Below, piece by piece: positions 17,372 through 26,296 of a stretch of DNA of 64,000 nucleotides. The stretch spans positions 372,001-436,000 of the forward strand of contig NZ_CABDUX010000001.1 of assembly GCF_901411515.1 (NCBI RefSeq). The letters run 5' to 3'. Positions within the stretch are counted from its first letter, which is position 1; each line of letters begins with the position of its first letter. Source of the DNA: Raoultibacter phocaeensis. Lineage in GTDB: Bacteria > Actinomycetota > Coriobacteriia > Coriobacteriales > Eggerthellaceae. The notes beneath the pieces were generated by a model. That model did not search any database. It had not been told where the DNA came from and was given only the letters and a program-made list of their open reading frames with translations. The position numbers and the translations under genes were made by a program.

Positions 17372-18490
17372 ATGAGCTTTGCCGACAACCTTGTCTACCT
17401 CCGCCAGCATTACGGCGTTACGCAAGAGGCCCTCGCCGAACAGCTCGGCGTTTCCCGACAGACCGTTTCGAAGTGGGAAGCTAACATTAACTTCCCCGAA
17501 ACCGATAAGCTGCTTATGCTGTGCGATCTCTACCACACGAACCTCGACGACCTCATGCGCGGAAGCGTGCAGATCGCCAACGTGCACGACACCGAGCTCT
17601 ACGACGCGCATATGAACCGCCACAGCCTTGCAGTGGCAGCCATCCCCTCGCTCGTTTTAATCGGTGTCGGATTGCTTATCATGTTCGACGCAAGCGGGTT
17701 TCCGTCGAACCTCTCGACGGTTGTCCTGTTCATGTTCATCATAGCTGCCTCCATAATCGGCATCGTCACGGGACTCGGACACACGGAGTTCAAGCGCAAG
17801 CACGCCGGCATCGATCCGCACTACCCGGCAGACGTGCTCGATCGATTCGGCAGGCGCTTTACCGCTATGATCGCCATCGGCGTCGGCATCATCCTGCTCG
17901 ACGTTATCGCGCTCATCGGTTTCTCGCCCGAAAACGTCGATATCGTCGATTTGGGCTTTATAACGTTTCACTTCGATCTGTTCATGGGGCCATTTCTCTT
18001 CGTCATGGCTGTTGCCGTAGGCGTGCTCGTGTACGCCGGCATGCAGAAAGAAAAGTACGATCGTTCCGAAATCACCTATATAGCGAAGGACGGCACCGTC
18101 AAGCCGAACGATCCTCGCACCAAAACGGCAACGGAGCTCAAGCGCGACCACATCCTGGGATGCATCTGCGGCGCCATCATGATACTTGCCGTAGTCGTGT
18201 TCCTCGTCTGGGGCTTCTTGCCGAGTGTCGGAGATTTCGCCTCGGGCGGCTTCGATAAGTTCGAGCTCAAAGAATACATCAGAGGCGGCTACGGCGGCTT
18301 CGCGGTAAGCTGGATCGCGTTTCCGGTCGGGGGTCTGCTGTGCGCCGTCGTATGCGTCATCGGAAGCGCGCTCTTCAAATCGAACGAAGAGCTGATCGCC
18401 GAAGCACGCAAGGAAAACCCGTGGGTGAAGATCGAAGACGACGCTTCGGTCTCGGATGCACCTGATCCTTCCCACCGAAACGCTCACTAG
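17372..18490 (+). CDS. XRE-family transcriptional regulator with membrane-spanning C-terminus
   Basis: A 372-residue protein whose first 65 residues are a Cro/C1-type helix-turn-helix (YGVTQEALAEQLGVSRQT, then VSKWEANINFPETDKL). The remainder has about six hydrophobic segments, so the DNA-binding domain is tethered to the membrane on the cytoplasmic side. Signal and targets are unknown. Start ATG 17372 has AAAGGAA seven bases upstream; the frame extends further 5' but without a ribosome site. The 296 bases between it and divergent recJ contain TACAAT at 17340-17345 as a possible -10 element for this gene. Confidence 0.8.
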   Translation: MSFADNLVYLRQHYGVTQEALAEQLGVSRQTVSKWEANINFPETDKLLMLCDLYHTNLDDLMRGSVQIANVHDTELYDAHMNRHSLAVAAIPSLVLIGVGLLIMFDASGFPSNLSTVVLFMFIIAASIIGIVTGLGHTEFKRKHAGIDPHYPADVLDRFGRRFTAMIAIGVGIILLDVIALIGFSPENVDIVDLGFITFHFDLFMGPFLFVMAVAVGVLVYAGMQKEKYDRSEITYIAKDGTVKPNDPRTKTATELKRDHILGCICGAIMILAVVVFLVWGFLPSVGDFASGGFDKFELKEYIRGGYGGFAVSWIAFPVGGLLCAVVCVIGSALFKSNEELIAEARKENPWVKIEDDASVSDAPDPSHRNAH

Positions 18491-18802
18491 CTAAAGCACG
18501 GGATGCGAGCGAGACAACCCCGAAAGCCGCCGCTCAAAGGCGCGGGCGCGTTCCGCCGCCAAGTTTTGCGGTGAACGTCAGGGATTTCAGCGCTACGAAA
18601 CCATGCCCGGGAGACGCTTCTTGCGAGAACAGTACACGCAAGCAAAAGACGTTCGTCGCGAACCTGCATCCAAACCTTCGGATCCCAATGCGCCGAAGCG
18701 ATAGTGCGCATTGCATGAAATAAGCGGCCGCTCACAGGTTGGTGCTTTTTCGCACATAGTATACTGATACGGTTGTGCCACCAGCCAGGAGGAACCTGCA
18801 CC
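18491..18802. other. intergenic region upstream of thrC
   Basis: These 312 bases contain the thrC promoter candidate near 18760. I saw no T-box or other riboswitch core and no gene with a ribosome binding site. Confidence 0.5.
18760..18765 (+). promoter_or_regulatory. candidate -10 element of thrC
   Basis: TATACT lies 37 bases upstream of the thrC start. A weak -35 candidate, TTGGTG at 18739-18744, is spaced by 15 bases. Confidence 0.4.
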
Positions 18803-20350
18803 ATGACCCAGAATCGCTACATCGACACGCGCGGGCTCTGCGAGTCCCCCGTTCCCTTCACTGAAGCCGTCGTCAACGGACTGGCCGACGGAGGCGGGCT
18901 CTACGTGCCCGAGCACCTGCCGCATTTCACGCTTGATGAGATTCTCGAGCTTGCCGATCTTTCCTATGCTGAGCGCGCAGCGCGCATCTACCGGGCCTTC
19001 GATATCGACCTTCCCGCCGATTCGATACAGGCGCTCATGGGCGAAGCGTATGGCGAAAACTTCGACGACGAGGACATCTGCCCCATCACCTCGCTCGATG
19101 CGAACACGCACGTACTCGAGCTGTGGCACGGTCCCACAAGCGCGTTCAAAGACATGGCGCTCCAATGCTTGCCCCGCTTCTTCTCCGCAAGCGCCGAAGC
19201 GCTTCGGGAGCAGGGTGCGATCGACCACGATTTCCTCATTCTCGTAGCCACGTCCGGCGATACGGGCAAAGCGGCGCTCGAAGGGTTCAAAGACCAAGAC
19301 GGCGTGCGCATCGGAGTCATGTACCCGCATGGCGGCGTAAGCGACATCCAATACAAGCAGATGGCCACCCAGGCGGGCCAAAACGTGCACGTGTGGGCCG
19401 TACGCGGCAATTTCGACGATTGCCAGAGCGCCGCGAAAGCCGTCTTCGGCGATGCGGCGTTCAACGACGAGCTCATGGCTACGCGCAAGATCGCTCTTTC
19501 GAGCGCAAACTCGATCAACTGGGGAAGGCTCTTGCCGCAGGTGGTTTACTATGTGTCGAGCTACGCCGTACTCGCAGGTTCAGGCAAGATCGAGCCCGGC
19601 GAGCACATCGATGTGTGCGTGCCCACCGGCAACTTCGGCAACATCCTCGCCGCGTGGTACGCCAAGCAGATCGGCACGCCGATCGACATGCTCTTGTGCG
19701 CAAGCAACGAGAACCGCGTGCTCGCCGACTTCATAAACACCGGAACCTACGACATCTCCGAACGTGAATTCGTGCTCACACCCTCGCCTTCGATGGACAT
19801 TCTCGTGTCGTCGAACCTCGAACGGCAGCTGTTCGAACTTGCAGGGCGCGACGGCACGGCTATCCGCACCTGGATGGAAGACCTGCGCGAAAAGCGCTCC
19901 TTCCGCATCGATGAGAACACGTTTTCGAAGCTGCGCGCCGATTTTTCGGCCGATTCCATCGACAGCGCCGCCTGTTTCGCGGCAATCAAAGAGGTGTTCG
20001 AGCATCACAACTACCTGCTCGACCCCCATACGGCGGTTGCATACCAAGCCGCCCAGGGTTTGCGCGGCGAAAACCCCGTGCTCATCGCAAGCACCGCCCA
20101 TTGGGCGAAATTCGGCGAGAACGTGTACCGGGCCCTTAACGACATCGAACCGGGCGGAGCGCTTCCCGCCGACATCGCGGCGCTTTCCGGATGCGAACTC
20201 AACGATTTGATTGCAACCGAGACAGGGTTGGACTACATTCCGGCAAACCTCGCGAATCTCGACGAGACGGAAATCAGGTTTACGGATATAATCGACAGTG
20301 CACCTGCAGACGTCGAGCAGGCTGTAGAAGAGTTTCTGGACCAGCGGTAG
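18803..20350 (+). CDS. thrC: threonine synthase
   Basis: It converts O-phosphohomoserine to threonine with pyridoxal phosphate, the last step of threonine synthesis in the cytoplasm. At 515 residues it belongs to the longer class that includes the E. coli enzyme. The cofactor lysine is K116 in HGPTSAFKDMALQ, and ATSGDTGKAALEGF (about 150-163) is the phosphate-binding loop. Start ATG 18803 is preceded by AGGAGG. The lysC and asd genes for the early steps lie 13 kb away; no homoserine dehydrogenase or kinase is in the window. Confidence 0.93.
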   Translation: MTQNRYIDTRGLCESPVPFTEAVVNGLADGGGLYVPEHLPHFTLDEILELADLSYAERAARIYRAFDIDLPADSIQALMGEAYGENFDDEDICPITSLDANTHVLELWHGPTSAFKDMALQCLPRFFSASAEALREQGAIDHDFLILVATSGDTGKAALEGFKDQDGVRIGVMYPHGGVSDIQYKQMATQAGQNVHVWAVRGNFDDCQSAAKAVFGDAAFNDELMATRKIALSSANSINWGRLLPQVVYYVSSYAVLAGSGKIEPGEHIDVCVPTGNFGNILAAWYAKQIGTPIDMLLCASNENRVLADFINTGTYDISEREFVLTPSPSMDILVSSNLERQLFELAGRDGTAIRTWMEDLREKRSFRIDENTFSKLRADFSADSIDSAACFAAIKEVFEHHNYLLDPHTAVAYQAAQGLRGENPVLIASTAHWAKFGENVYRALNDIEPGGALPADIAALSGCELNDLIATETGLDYIPANLANLDETEIRFTDIIDSAPADVEQAVEEFLDQR

Positions 20351-20396
20351 GCCGCCAACCACCGGCAACCGCCCAAGACCGATTGGCAGGTACGTA

Positions 20397-20738
20397 ATGG
20401 CAGATCTGAGCGTTCTTAAGCCCGGCATTCGCCTGAGCATCGAAAACCCCGCTTCCGAGAGCGGTTCGGTGTTCGGTCGCGGCATCGCGAATCTGTGTTT
20501 GGGGGTTCGTGAAACCGGCTCGCTCAACGCGGCAGCCAAAGGCATGGGCATGGCGTACAGCAAAGCATGGCGCATCATCAAGGAAACGGAAGCTGCGCTT
20601 GGAGTGCAGCTGCTCGACCGCGACGGCGCTCACGGAAGCACTCTCACCGAAGCGGGCGACAAGATCCTCGATGCTTACATCGAGCTCGACTCCCGCATGA
20701 ACGACATGGCCGAGAAAGCCTTGCAGGAGCTGCTGTAA
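20397..20738 (+). CDS. ModE-type winged-helix DNA-binding protein
   Basis: A 113-residue protein matching the N-terminal winged-helix domain of ModE, the molybdate-responsive repressor. The segment GSLNAAAKGMGMAYSKAWRI is the helix-turn-helix, and LLDRDGAHGSTLTEAGDKIL forms the wing. The molybdate-binding MOP domains of full-length ModE are missing, so it either senses by other means or is a simple DNA-binding protein. It starts 46 bases after thrC and may share its transcript. In a genome rich in molybdoenzymes, a role in molybdenum or respiratory control is plausible but not shown. Confidence 0.8.
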   Translation: MADLSVLKPGIRLSIENPASESGSVFGRGIANLCLGVRETGSLNAAAKGMGMAYSKAWRIIKETEAALGVQLLDRDGAHGSTLTEAGDKILDAYIELDSRMNDMAEKALQELL

Positions 20739-20815
20739 CCTTCTGCCTGACAGCCTAGTGCGTTTCCTACTGATCCCAAGCAGGTTTTCGTGCGCTCAGC
20801 CTTCCCGCTAAGGCG

Positions 20816-21520
20816 CTACGCGAGCGGTTCGCCTTTCAGCTTCCGATAGTAGTACACGGCGAGCTGCGTGCGGTTCTTCAATGCGAGTTTCTGAAGTATG
20901 GCGCTTACGTGGTTGCGCACCGTTCCTTCGCTCATGAACGCGCGCGCGGCGATTTCTTTATTGTCGAAGCCCTGAGCGATGAGCTCGACAATCTCGAATT
21001 CCCGCTCTGAAAGGCCCGCTGCCCGCGCGGCGTCCCAACCTGAAAGCCCACCGTCTGCTTCACCAGGTGCGCCGCTTTCGACATGGTTGTCGCGCATGAG
21101 AGAATCCACCCTGCCAACGATCTCCCCGCCGAGCACGCTCTGCCCCGCCGCAACCGAACGTATTGCGGGAGCGATGTTGGCGACCTCCTGCTTGATGAGA
21201 TACCCCCGCACCCCCAAGCGCAGCGCCTCCACGATGTACTCGTCATCGGAAAACGTTGTCAGGAACACGATAAGCGCCTCGGGATGCGCGCCGAGAATGC
21301 GCCGTGCGCCGGCGAGTCCATCGCATCCGGGCATCTGGATATCCATAAGCAGCACGTCGGGAGCCATCTCATCGAACAGGCGCGCGGCTTCCTCACCGTC
21401 TGATCCGGTGGCGCACACCTCGATATCGCGCTCAGCCGATAGGATCGTAGCAAGCGACGAGCGCACGAATTCGTCGTCGTCCACGATGGCAACACGTATC
21501 GCCGCGTTCTCGGTACTCAT
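20816..21520 (-). CDS. response regulator, NarL/LuxR family
   Basis: A 234-residue two-component response regulator. The receiver domain has acidic residues D14-D16 in the first strand, the phospho-acceptor D60 (LLMDIQMPG), and a conserved lysine in LIKQE. A LuxR-type helix-turn-helix fills about 170-222 (LSEREFEIVELIAQGFDNKE). Its start overlaps the stop of the upstream kinase gene by 4 bases (ATGA), so the two are translationally coupled. The ABC exporter genes divergent from the kinase are the likely target. Confidence 0.92.
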   Translation of the reverse strand: MSTENAAIRVAIVDDDEFVRSSLATILSAERDIEVCATGSDGEEAARLFDEMAPDVLLMDIQMPGCDGLAGARRILGAHPEALIVFLTTFSDDEYIVEALRLGVRGYLIKQEVANIAPAIRSVAAGQSVLGGEIVGRVDSLMRDNHVESGAPGEADGGLSGWDAARAAGLSEREFEIVELIAQGFDNKEIAARAFMSEGTVRNHVSAILQKLALKNRTQLAVYYYRKLKGEPLA

Positions 21521-22629
21521 GCGGTCTCCTTCGGTATCGTAACGAATATGCGGAATCCCCGCTCGTATTCGGCGCGGAACACGCCGCCGAGCGCCCGGGC
21601 GCGATCTTCCATCGTTTGCAGGCCGATCCCGGTCCCCGTGCGCTTACCCGATTCCCCTCCCAGCCAAGCACCCGAAGCAGAATCCGACTCCGGCGCACTG
21701 CCGTTGTCGTGGACGGTCAGTCGCCAAAAAGCCGGGTACTCGACCACCGAAACATGCACCCTCTCGGCATCGGAGTGCTTGGCGGCGTTCGCAAGCGATT
21801 CGCGCACGATCGCGATGAAACAGTATCCCACGGCAGACGGTACCTCTTCGGCTTTGTAGTCGAGCTCGACTTCGAGGGTACGGTCGCTTTCCGCTATGGA
21901 GGTGAGCTGGGTTCGCAGATCGAGGGATTCGTCGTGGAGGTCGTGCACGCTTCGCCGTACCGTATCGAGGGCCTCGTGCAGCGTCGCGCCAACCTGTTCG
22001 AGCTCGCCTTTCACCTGCGTCTCGTGCGCATGCACGACTTGAAGCGCTTCAATCTGCAAAACCGAGCGGGTGAGCAGGTGCCCTACGTTGTCGTGGATTT
22101 CGCGCGCTATGCGGCTGCGTTCGTTGAGCGTGGCCAGCGTGACTTCGTTATCTTGCTTCTCCAACAGGTCGCGGTTTTTGCGTTCGAGCGCCATCGAGGC
22201 TTCGTGCAATTCGTCGCGCAGCGCGAGGAAACGTACGCGCTCCCGCGCTCGCTGAGTCGTACGATACGACAGGGTGCACGCCACACCCGATGCGACGAAC
22301 ACGAATACGATGACGACAACGGGCAGCACATCGTTTGCCACAAGCGGGCATACAACCCAGCAAAACCTCATGATATACGATTCCGATCGCATGCAGTCGT
22401 ACGCGATCAGGGGGACGAACAGGGAGAATTCGTGGACGAACAGCGCGATAACAACGTAGGCGACAAGCAGTGCACCACGCACCCGCTGCGGCACGGAAGG
22501 CCCTTCGGCGAAGCCGCTTATCGCAAGGGCAACGAGCAGTCCGACAACGTGGGATGCGGAAAACGGTATGAAGAGCATCACCGCCACGCAGCCCACCAGT
22601 ACGATCGTTTTGTCCAAAAGCCGCTCCAT
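21517..22629 (-). CDS. sensor histidine kinase, HisKA_3 type
   Basis: A 370-residue membrane sensor kinase. About five hydrophobic segments fill residues 8-120 and are joined by a short coiled region to the HisKA_3 dimerisation domain, with the phospho-accepting His179 in SRIAREIHDNVGHLLTR. The ATPase domain follows, with ANAAKHSDA as N box, DNGSAPESD as G1 and GTGIGLQTMEDRARALGG as G2. There is no sizeable extracytoplasmic domain, as in intramembrane-sensing kinases often found beside export pumps. ATG 22629 is chosen because the upstream extension is arginine-rich and includes the repeats at 22722-22799. The response regulator follows with a 4-base overlap. Confidence 0.88.
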   Translation of the reverse strand: MERLLDKTIVLVGCVAVMLFIPFSASHVVGLLVALAISGFAEGPSVPQRVRGALLVAYVVIALFVHEFSLFVPLIAYDCMRSESYIMRFCWVVCPLVANDVLPVVVIVFVFVASGVACTLSYRTTQRARERVRFLALRDELHEASMALERKNRDLLEKQDNEVTLATLNERSRIAREIHDNVGHLLTRSVLQIEALQVVHAHETQVKGELEQVGATLHEALDTVRRSVHDLHDESLDLRTQLTSIAESDRTLEVELDYKAEEVPSAVGYCFIAIVRESLANAAKHSDAERVHVSVVEYPAFWRLTVHDNGSAPESDSASGAWLGGESGKRTGTGIGLQTMEDRARALGGVFRAEYERGFRIFVTIPKETA

Positions 22630-22721
22630 CCGCCCATTGTAGCCGAAACGATCGCGCGCCGCTGGCGCGAACGTTCGGTTCGGCAGGGCGGCGCCGAGAT
22701 GCCGCGCGCTTTGAGCGCCCA

Positions 22722-22799
22722 CGGCCGGCTCGCATGCAGTGGCCCGCATTCTCACGCACGGCACCCTTGCCCGCGGCCGGCTCGCATGCATGGCCCGCA
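22722..22799. repeat. two-copy direct repeat upstream of the histidine kinase
   Basis: A 26-base unit beginning CGGCCGGCTCGCATGCA and ending GGCCCGCA occurs at 22722-22748 and again at 22774-22799, nearly identical and about 52 bases apart. It lies in the divergent intergenic region between the kinase and the ABC genes. Confidence 0.6.
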
Positions 22800-22826
22800 C
22801 CAGCGATCGGCGGCTCCCGAAGGCCA

Positions 22827-22838
22827 TGACATTTGTCA
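22827..22838. promoter_or_regulatory. short palindrome upstream of the ABC operon
   Basis: TGACA-TT-TGTCA lies 80 bases upstream of the ABC ATPase start in the divergent control region. It is a candidate operator for the neighbouring NarL-type regulator, judged from position and symmetry only. Confidence 0.3.
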
Positions 22839-22917
22839 CGGATGCCGATGACGGCACTCACTTCCGCACTTCCCCCTTTCGGCGGACAATGAACCCACAC
22901 CCACTACAGGAGGATCC

Positions 22918-23853
22918 ATGCATACCGTCGATGTCACCAACCTCGTGAAACGCTACAAAGAAGTAGTCGCGCTCGACCATTTCGATCTGCACATAGAGCC
23001 GGGCGAAGTGTTCGGCTTGCTCGGGCCGAACGGCAGCGGCAAGACCACCGCGATCAACTGCATCCTGCAGCTGCTCACCTACGACAAAGGCGAAATCAAC
23101 CTGTTCGGAGAAAAGATGACCCCCACCCGCTACGACCTCAAGCGCAAGATCGGGATCGTACCGCAAAACGTAGCCGTGTTCGAAGAGCTGAGCGTGCGCG
23201 AGAACATCGACTACTTCTGTGCGCTCTACGTCGATGACAAGCAACGACGCCGCGCACTCGTCGACGAAGCTATCGAGTTCGTTGGCTTGGAGGACTTCAC
23301 GAAGTTCCGCCCGCGCAAGCTCTCGGGCGGCCTGCTCCGCCGCCTCAACATCGCCTGCGGCATCGCGCACAAACCCGAGCTCATCTTCTTCGACGAGCCG
23401 ACCGTTGCCGTCGACCCGCAGAGCAGAAACTCCATCCTCGAAGGCATTCTGCGCTTGAACCGCGAAGGCTCCACCGTGGTGTACACGAGCCACTACATGG
23501 AGGAAGTCGAGGAAATCTGTACGCGCATCATGATCATGGATCAGGGCCACGCGCTCGCAACGGGTACGAACGACGAGCTCAAAGCCATGATCGGAACCGG
23601 CGAGCGTATCCGTGTGGAGGTGAACGCGCTCACCGACGAGGTGCTCTCTTCGCTGCGCATGCTTCCGAACGTGCTCGGCGCGACGTTCGACGGCACGGCA
23701 CTCGATGCAGCCTGCACGAACGGCACGCATAACGTCTCCGACGTGCTCGGCGTGCTCGCCACCGCCGGCGTGGCAACTGGGCGTATCTACGCAGAGCCGC
23801 CGACTTTGAACGATGTGTTCCTCGAAATCACCGGCAAAGCGCTCAGGGATTAG
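22918..23853 (+). CDS. ABC transporter ATP-binding protein
   Basis: A 311-residue ATPase of an ABC-2 type exporter. Walker A is GPNGSGKTT (36-44), the signature is LSGGLLRRLN (about 134) and Walker B is LIFFDEP (about 157). The fold and the C-terminal 80 residues resemble drug or lipid exporter ATPases such as DrrA and CcmA-like proteins. Start ATG 22918 has AGGAGG six bases upstream. Two permease genes follow with a 9-base gap and then a 14-base overlap, making a three-gene operon divergent from a two-component system. Confidence 0.92.
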   Translation: MHTVDVTNLVKRYKEVVALDHFDLHIEPGEVFGLLGPNGSGKTTAINCILQLLTYDKGEINLFGEKMTPTRYDLKRKIGIVPQNVAVFEELSVRENIDYFCALYVDDKQRRRALVDEAIEFVGLEDFTKFRPRKLSGGLLRRLNIACGIAHKPELIFFDEPTVAVDPQSRNSILEGILRLNREGSTVVYTSHYMEEVEEICTRIMIMDQGHALATGTNDELKAMIGTGERIRVEVNALTDEVLSSLRMLPNVLGATFDGTALDAACTNGTHNVSDVLGVLATAGVATGRIYAEPPTLNDVFLEITGKALRD

Positions 23854-23862
23854 GAGGCACCC

Positions 23863-25044
23863 ATGTTCAACGTGTTCAAGGGCGCGCTTACCGTCCTTAC
23901 CCGCAAGCGGGAGCTGTTCGTCTGGTCGCTCGCCTTTCCCATCCTGTTGTCGACCATGTTTATGCTCATGTTCTCAAACCTCGACGATGCGACGGCGTTT
24001 GATCCCGTTGCAACCGCCATCGTAGCCGATGAGAACTACGACGAGGCAACGGCGTTCTCGAGCGTTATCGACGAACTTGCCGAGGCGGGCGATGATCAGT
24101 TGCTTGAGGCTCGCACGTTTGCCACGTTCGACGAAGCACGCGCGGCGCTTGAGTCGGGCGAAGTCGTCGGCATCGTATCGGTCGATGCCGACGGTGAGCC
24201 GAAGCTTTTCGTCTCCCCGGATTCGGGAGGGCTCGGCGTCGAGCAGATCGGCCGCACCATCCTCAGTACGGTCATGAACACCTACGTGAGAAACGCCGAC
24301 CTCATGGCCTCCATCGCTCAGGACAATCCGCTTGCGCTCGCCGATGCGAATGCCATCGAAGAAGCGCTTGCGCACAACGATGCGACCGTAGAGGTCTCGC
24401 TTACCCATTCGACGCCCGTCCAGTCGGTACGCTACTACTATGCGCTCCTCGGCATGGCGGCGCTGTTCTGCGGACAGGTGGGCATGCTCGCCATCTGCGA
24501 AACCCAGCCGAACCTCACAGCTCTCGGAGCCCGCCGCGCCGTAGGCGCCACGAGCCGCGGTAAAACGCTCACGGCGACCCTTGGGGCAAGCTGGGCGATT
24601 TCGTTTGTATGCCTCTTGGCCGCGTTCCTCTACATCCGCTTTGTCGTAGGCGTCGACTTCGCCGGGCGCGAACTCGCCTGCGTGGCGGCCATCGCCGTCG
24701 CGGCGCTGTTCGCAACCTCGCTCGGCACGTTGCTCGGATCGCTGCCAAAAGTGGGCTTCGGCGTGAAGACAGGTTTGCTCACGGGACTCACCTGCCTGCT
24801 TTCCCTGTTCGCTGGATTGTACGGCGAGCCGTGCATGGATTTAGCGGATCAGATCGCACGCGAAGCTCCGCTGCTCGCCGCCGTCAACCCGGCGAAAGTG
24901 GTCACCGATGCGTTCTACAGCTTGTACTACTACGACTCGCTCATGCCCTTCGTCGAGAAGGCCGGCATCCTGCTCGTCATGGCCGCCGTCCTGTTCGCCG
25001 TTTCCGCCCTGTTCGTAAGGAGGCAGCGCTATGCAAGCCTTTAA
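23863..25044 (+). CDS. ABC-2 type permease, first subunit
   Basis: A 393-residue membrane protein of the ABC-2 permease family. It has one N-terminal membrane segment, a large extracytoplasmic domain (about residues 45-180) and five or so C-terminal membrane segments. It pairs with the next gene as a heterodimeric channel driven by the ATPase upstream. The substrate is not evident; antimicrobial peptides, drugs or lipids are usual for such systems next to a two-component regulator. GGAGG precedes ATG 23863. Confidence 0.85.
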   Translation: MFNVFKGALTVLTRKRELFVWSLAFPILLSTMFMLMFSNLDDATAFDPVATAIVADENYDEATAFSSVIDELAEAGDDQLLEARTFATFDEARAALESGEVVGIVSVDADGEPKLFVSPDSGGLGVEQIGRTILSTVMNTYVRNADLMASIAQDNPLALADANAIEEALAHNDATVEVSLTHSTPVQSVRYYYALLGMAALFCGQVGMLAICETQPNLTALGARRAVGATSRGKTLTATLGASWAISFVCLLAAFLYIRFVVGVDFAGRELACVAAIAVAALFATSLGTLLGSLPKVGFGVKTGLLTGLTCLLSLFAGLYGEPCMDLADQIAREAPLLAAVNPAKVVTDAFYSLYYYDSLMPFVEKAGILLVMAAVLFAVSALFVRRQRYASL

Positions 25045-26263
25045 AGCCGCCCTGCGCATCGTACTCAACCATCCTGTTTATCTGCTCGTCTACGTCGGTT
25101 TTCTCAGCTGCATGGGGGTGTTCATATCGGCCAGCATCAATGCGGGCGTAAGCGACGAGGGCACCTATACCGCTGCAAAGGCCCCCCTTGCCGTCATCGA
25201 TCGCGACGGAAGCGAGCTGTCCGAGAACCTCACGGCCTATCTCGATGAAACGGGCGAGCTCGTGGAGGTGGCCGACGATCCGTTCGCGATGCAGGACGCC
25301 GTTGCCACCGGTATGGTGACCTACCTGCTTGTCGTCCCCGAGGGGTTCGAAAACGACTATCTCGCCGCCGCTCGATCGGGGCAAGACGAACCGGTGCTCG
25401 AATCGACGTTCAGCTACGGCACTATGGCCGGAACGCTGGTCGACGAACAGGTGAACCAGTATCTCGGGCTCGTGCGCGCCACGGCCGTTCTCGAACCGGA
25501 CGCATCCGTGGCTTCGATACTCGAGCGGGCGAACGGATCGATTGCCGAGGCGGCCGCCGTCGAAACGGTGCAGACGCCTAACGCTGCGCTGCCAGCAGAT
25601 CGGTTCGCCTTCTACCTACAGTGGGGTTCCTATACCATGACGGCGGCCATCGTCGTATGCGTCGGGCTGCTCATGAGCGCATTCAACCGCACCGATGTGC
25701 ATCGCCGCAACCTCGTGGCACCGGTGAGCACGCTGCGCCTCGGTTTGCAGAAAGCGATCGCCTGTTTGCTCGTGACAATCGGAGTATGGGCAGTGACCTG
25801 CGGTATCGGACTCATCGCGTTCGGATCGTCCCTTGAGGGTGTTCCCGTTTCGGCCGTCGCGCTTGTCTTGTTCGCCGCATTCGTATTCTCGCTCGTGCCG
25901 CTTTCGCTCGGGTTCTTCCTCGGACAGATCGGGGCGAACGAGATGGTCGCCAACGCCGTCGGCAACATCGCAGGCATGGTGATCTCGTTTCTCGGCGGCG
26001 CATGGATCAGCCTCGACTTGCTCGCTCCCGAAGTGCAGACGCTTTCGCGGTTCATACCGACATCGTGGTACACCGAAGCCGTGGGCCAGGCGATTCACCT
26101 CACCGAGCTCACGCCCGCAACCGTTCTGCCGGTCCTCGGCGATATCGGCGTCGTCGCGCTGTTCGCCGTCGCGCTGTTCGCGGTGGCCCTCGCCGTCGGA
26201 CGTTTGAACCTGCGCAGCGCGGAGGCCGGCGGCAACGCAGCAGCTGCGAAAGCGACGGTCTAG
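25031..26263 (+). CDS. ABC-2 type permease, second subunit
   Basis: A 410-residue ABC-2 permease with the same plan as its partner: a first membrane segment near residue 10-35, an extracytoplasmic domain to about 190, then six hydrophobic segments. Its start overlaps the preceding permease gene by 14 bases and AAGGAGGC lies just upstream of ATG 25031, inside the previous gene. Last gene of the exporter operon. Confidence 0.85.
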   Translation: MQAFKAALRIVLNHPVYLLVYVGFLSCMGVFISASINAGVSDEGTYTAAKAPLAVIDRDGSELSENLTAYLDETGELVEVADDPFAMQDAVATGMVTYLLVVPEGFENDYLAAARSGQDEPVLESTFSYGTMAGTLVDEQVNQYLGLVRATAVLEPDASVASILERANGSIAEAAAVETVQTPNAALPADRFAFYLQWGSYTMTAAIVVCVGLLMSAFNRTDVHRRNLVAPVSTLRLGLQKAIACLLVTIGVWAVTCGIGLIAFGSSLEGVPVSAVALVLFAAFVFSLVPLSLGFFLGQIGANEMVANAVGNIAGMVISFLGGAWISLDLLAPEVQTLSRFIPTSWYTEAVGQAIHLTELTPATVLPVLGDIGVVALFAVALFAVALAVGRLNLRSAEAGGNAAAAKATV

Positions 26264-26278
26264 CCGCAGAGCTTCGGG

Positions 26279-26284
26279 TATACT
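26279..26284 (+). promoter_or_regulatory. candidate -10 element of the first membrane LuxR gene
   Basis: TATACT lies just after the ABC operon. A start of transcription near 26291 would leave almost no leader before TTG 26297, but about 65 bases before the alternative CTG at 26357. Confidence 0.35.
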
Positions 26285-26296
26285 GATCAAAGCCGC

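Noticed and set aside
22650-22857. N-terminal extension of the histidine kinase to 22857
   Set aside because: The added residues are Arg/Ala-rich, cover the direct repeats, and precede a plausible Met followed by the first membrane helix.
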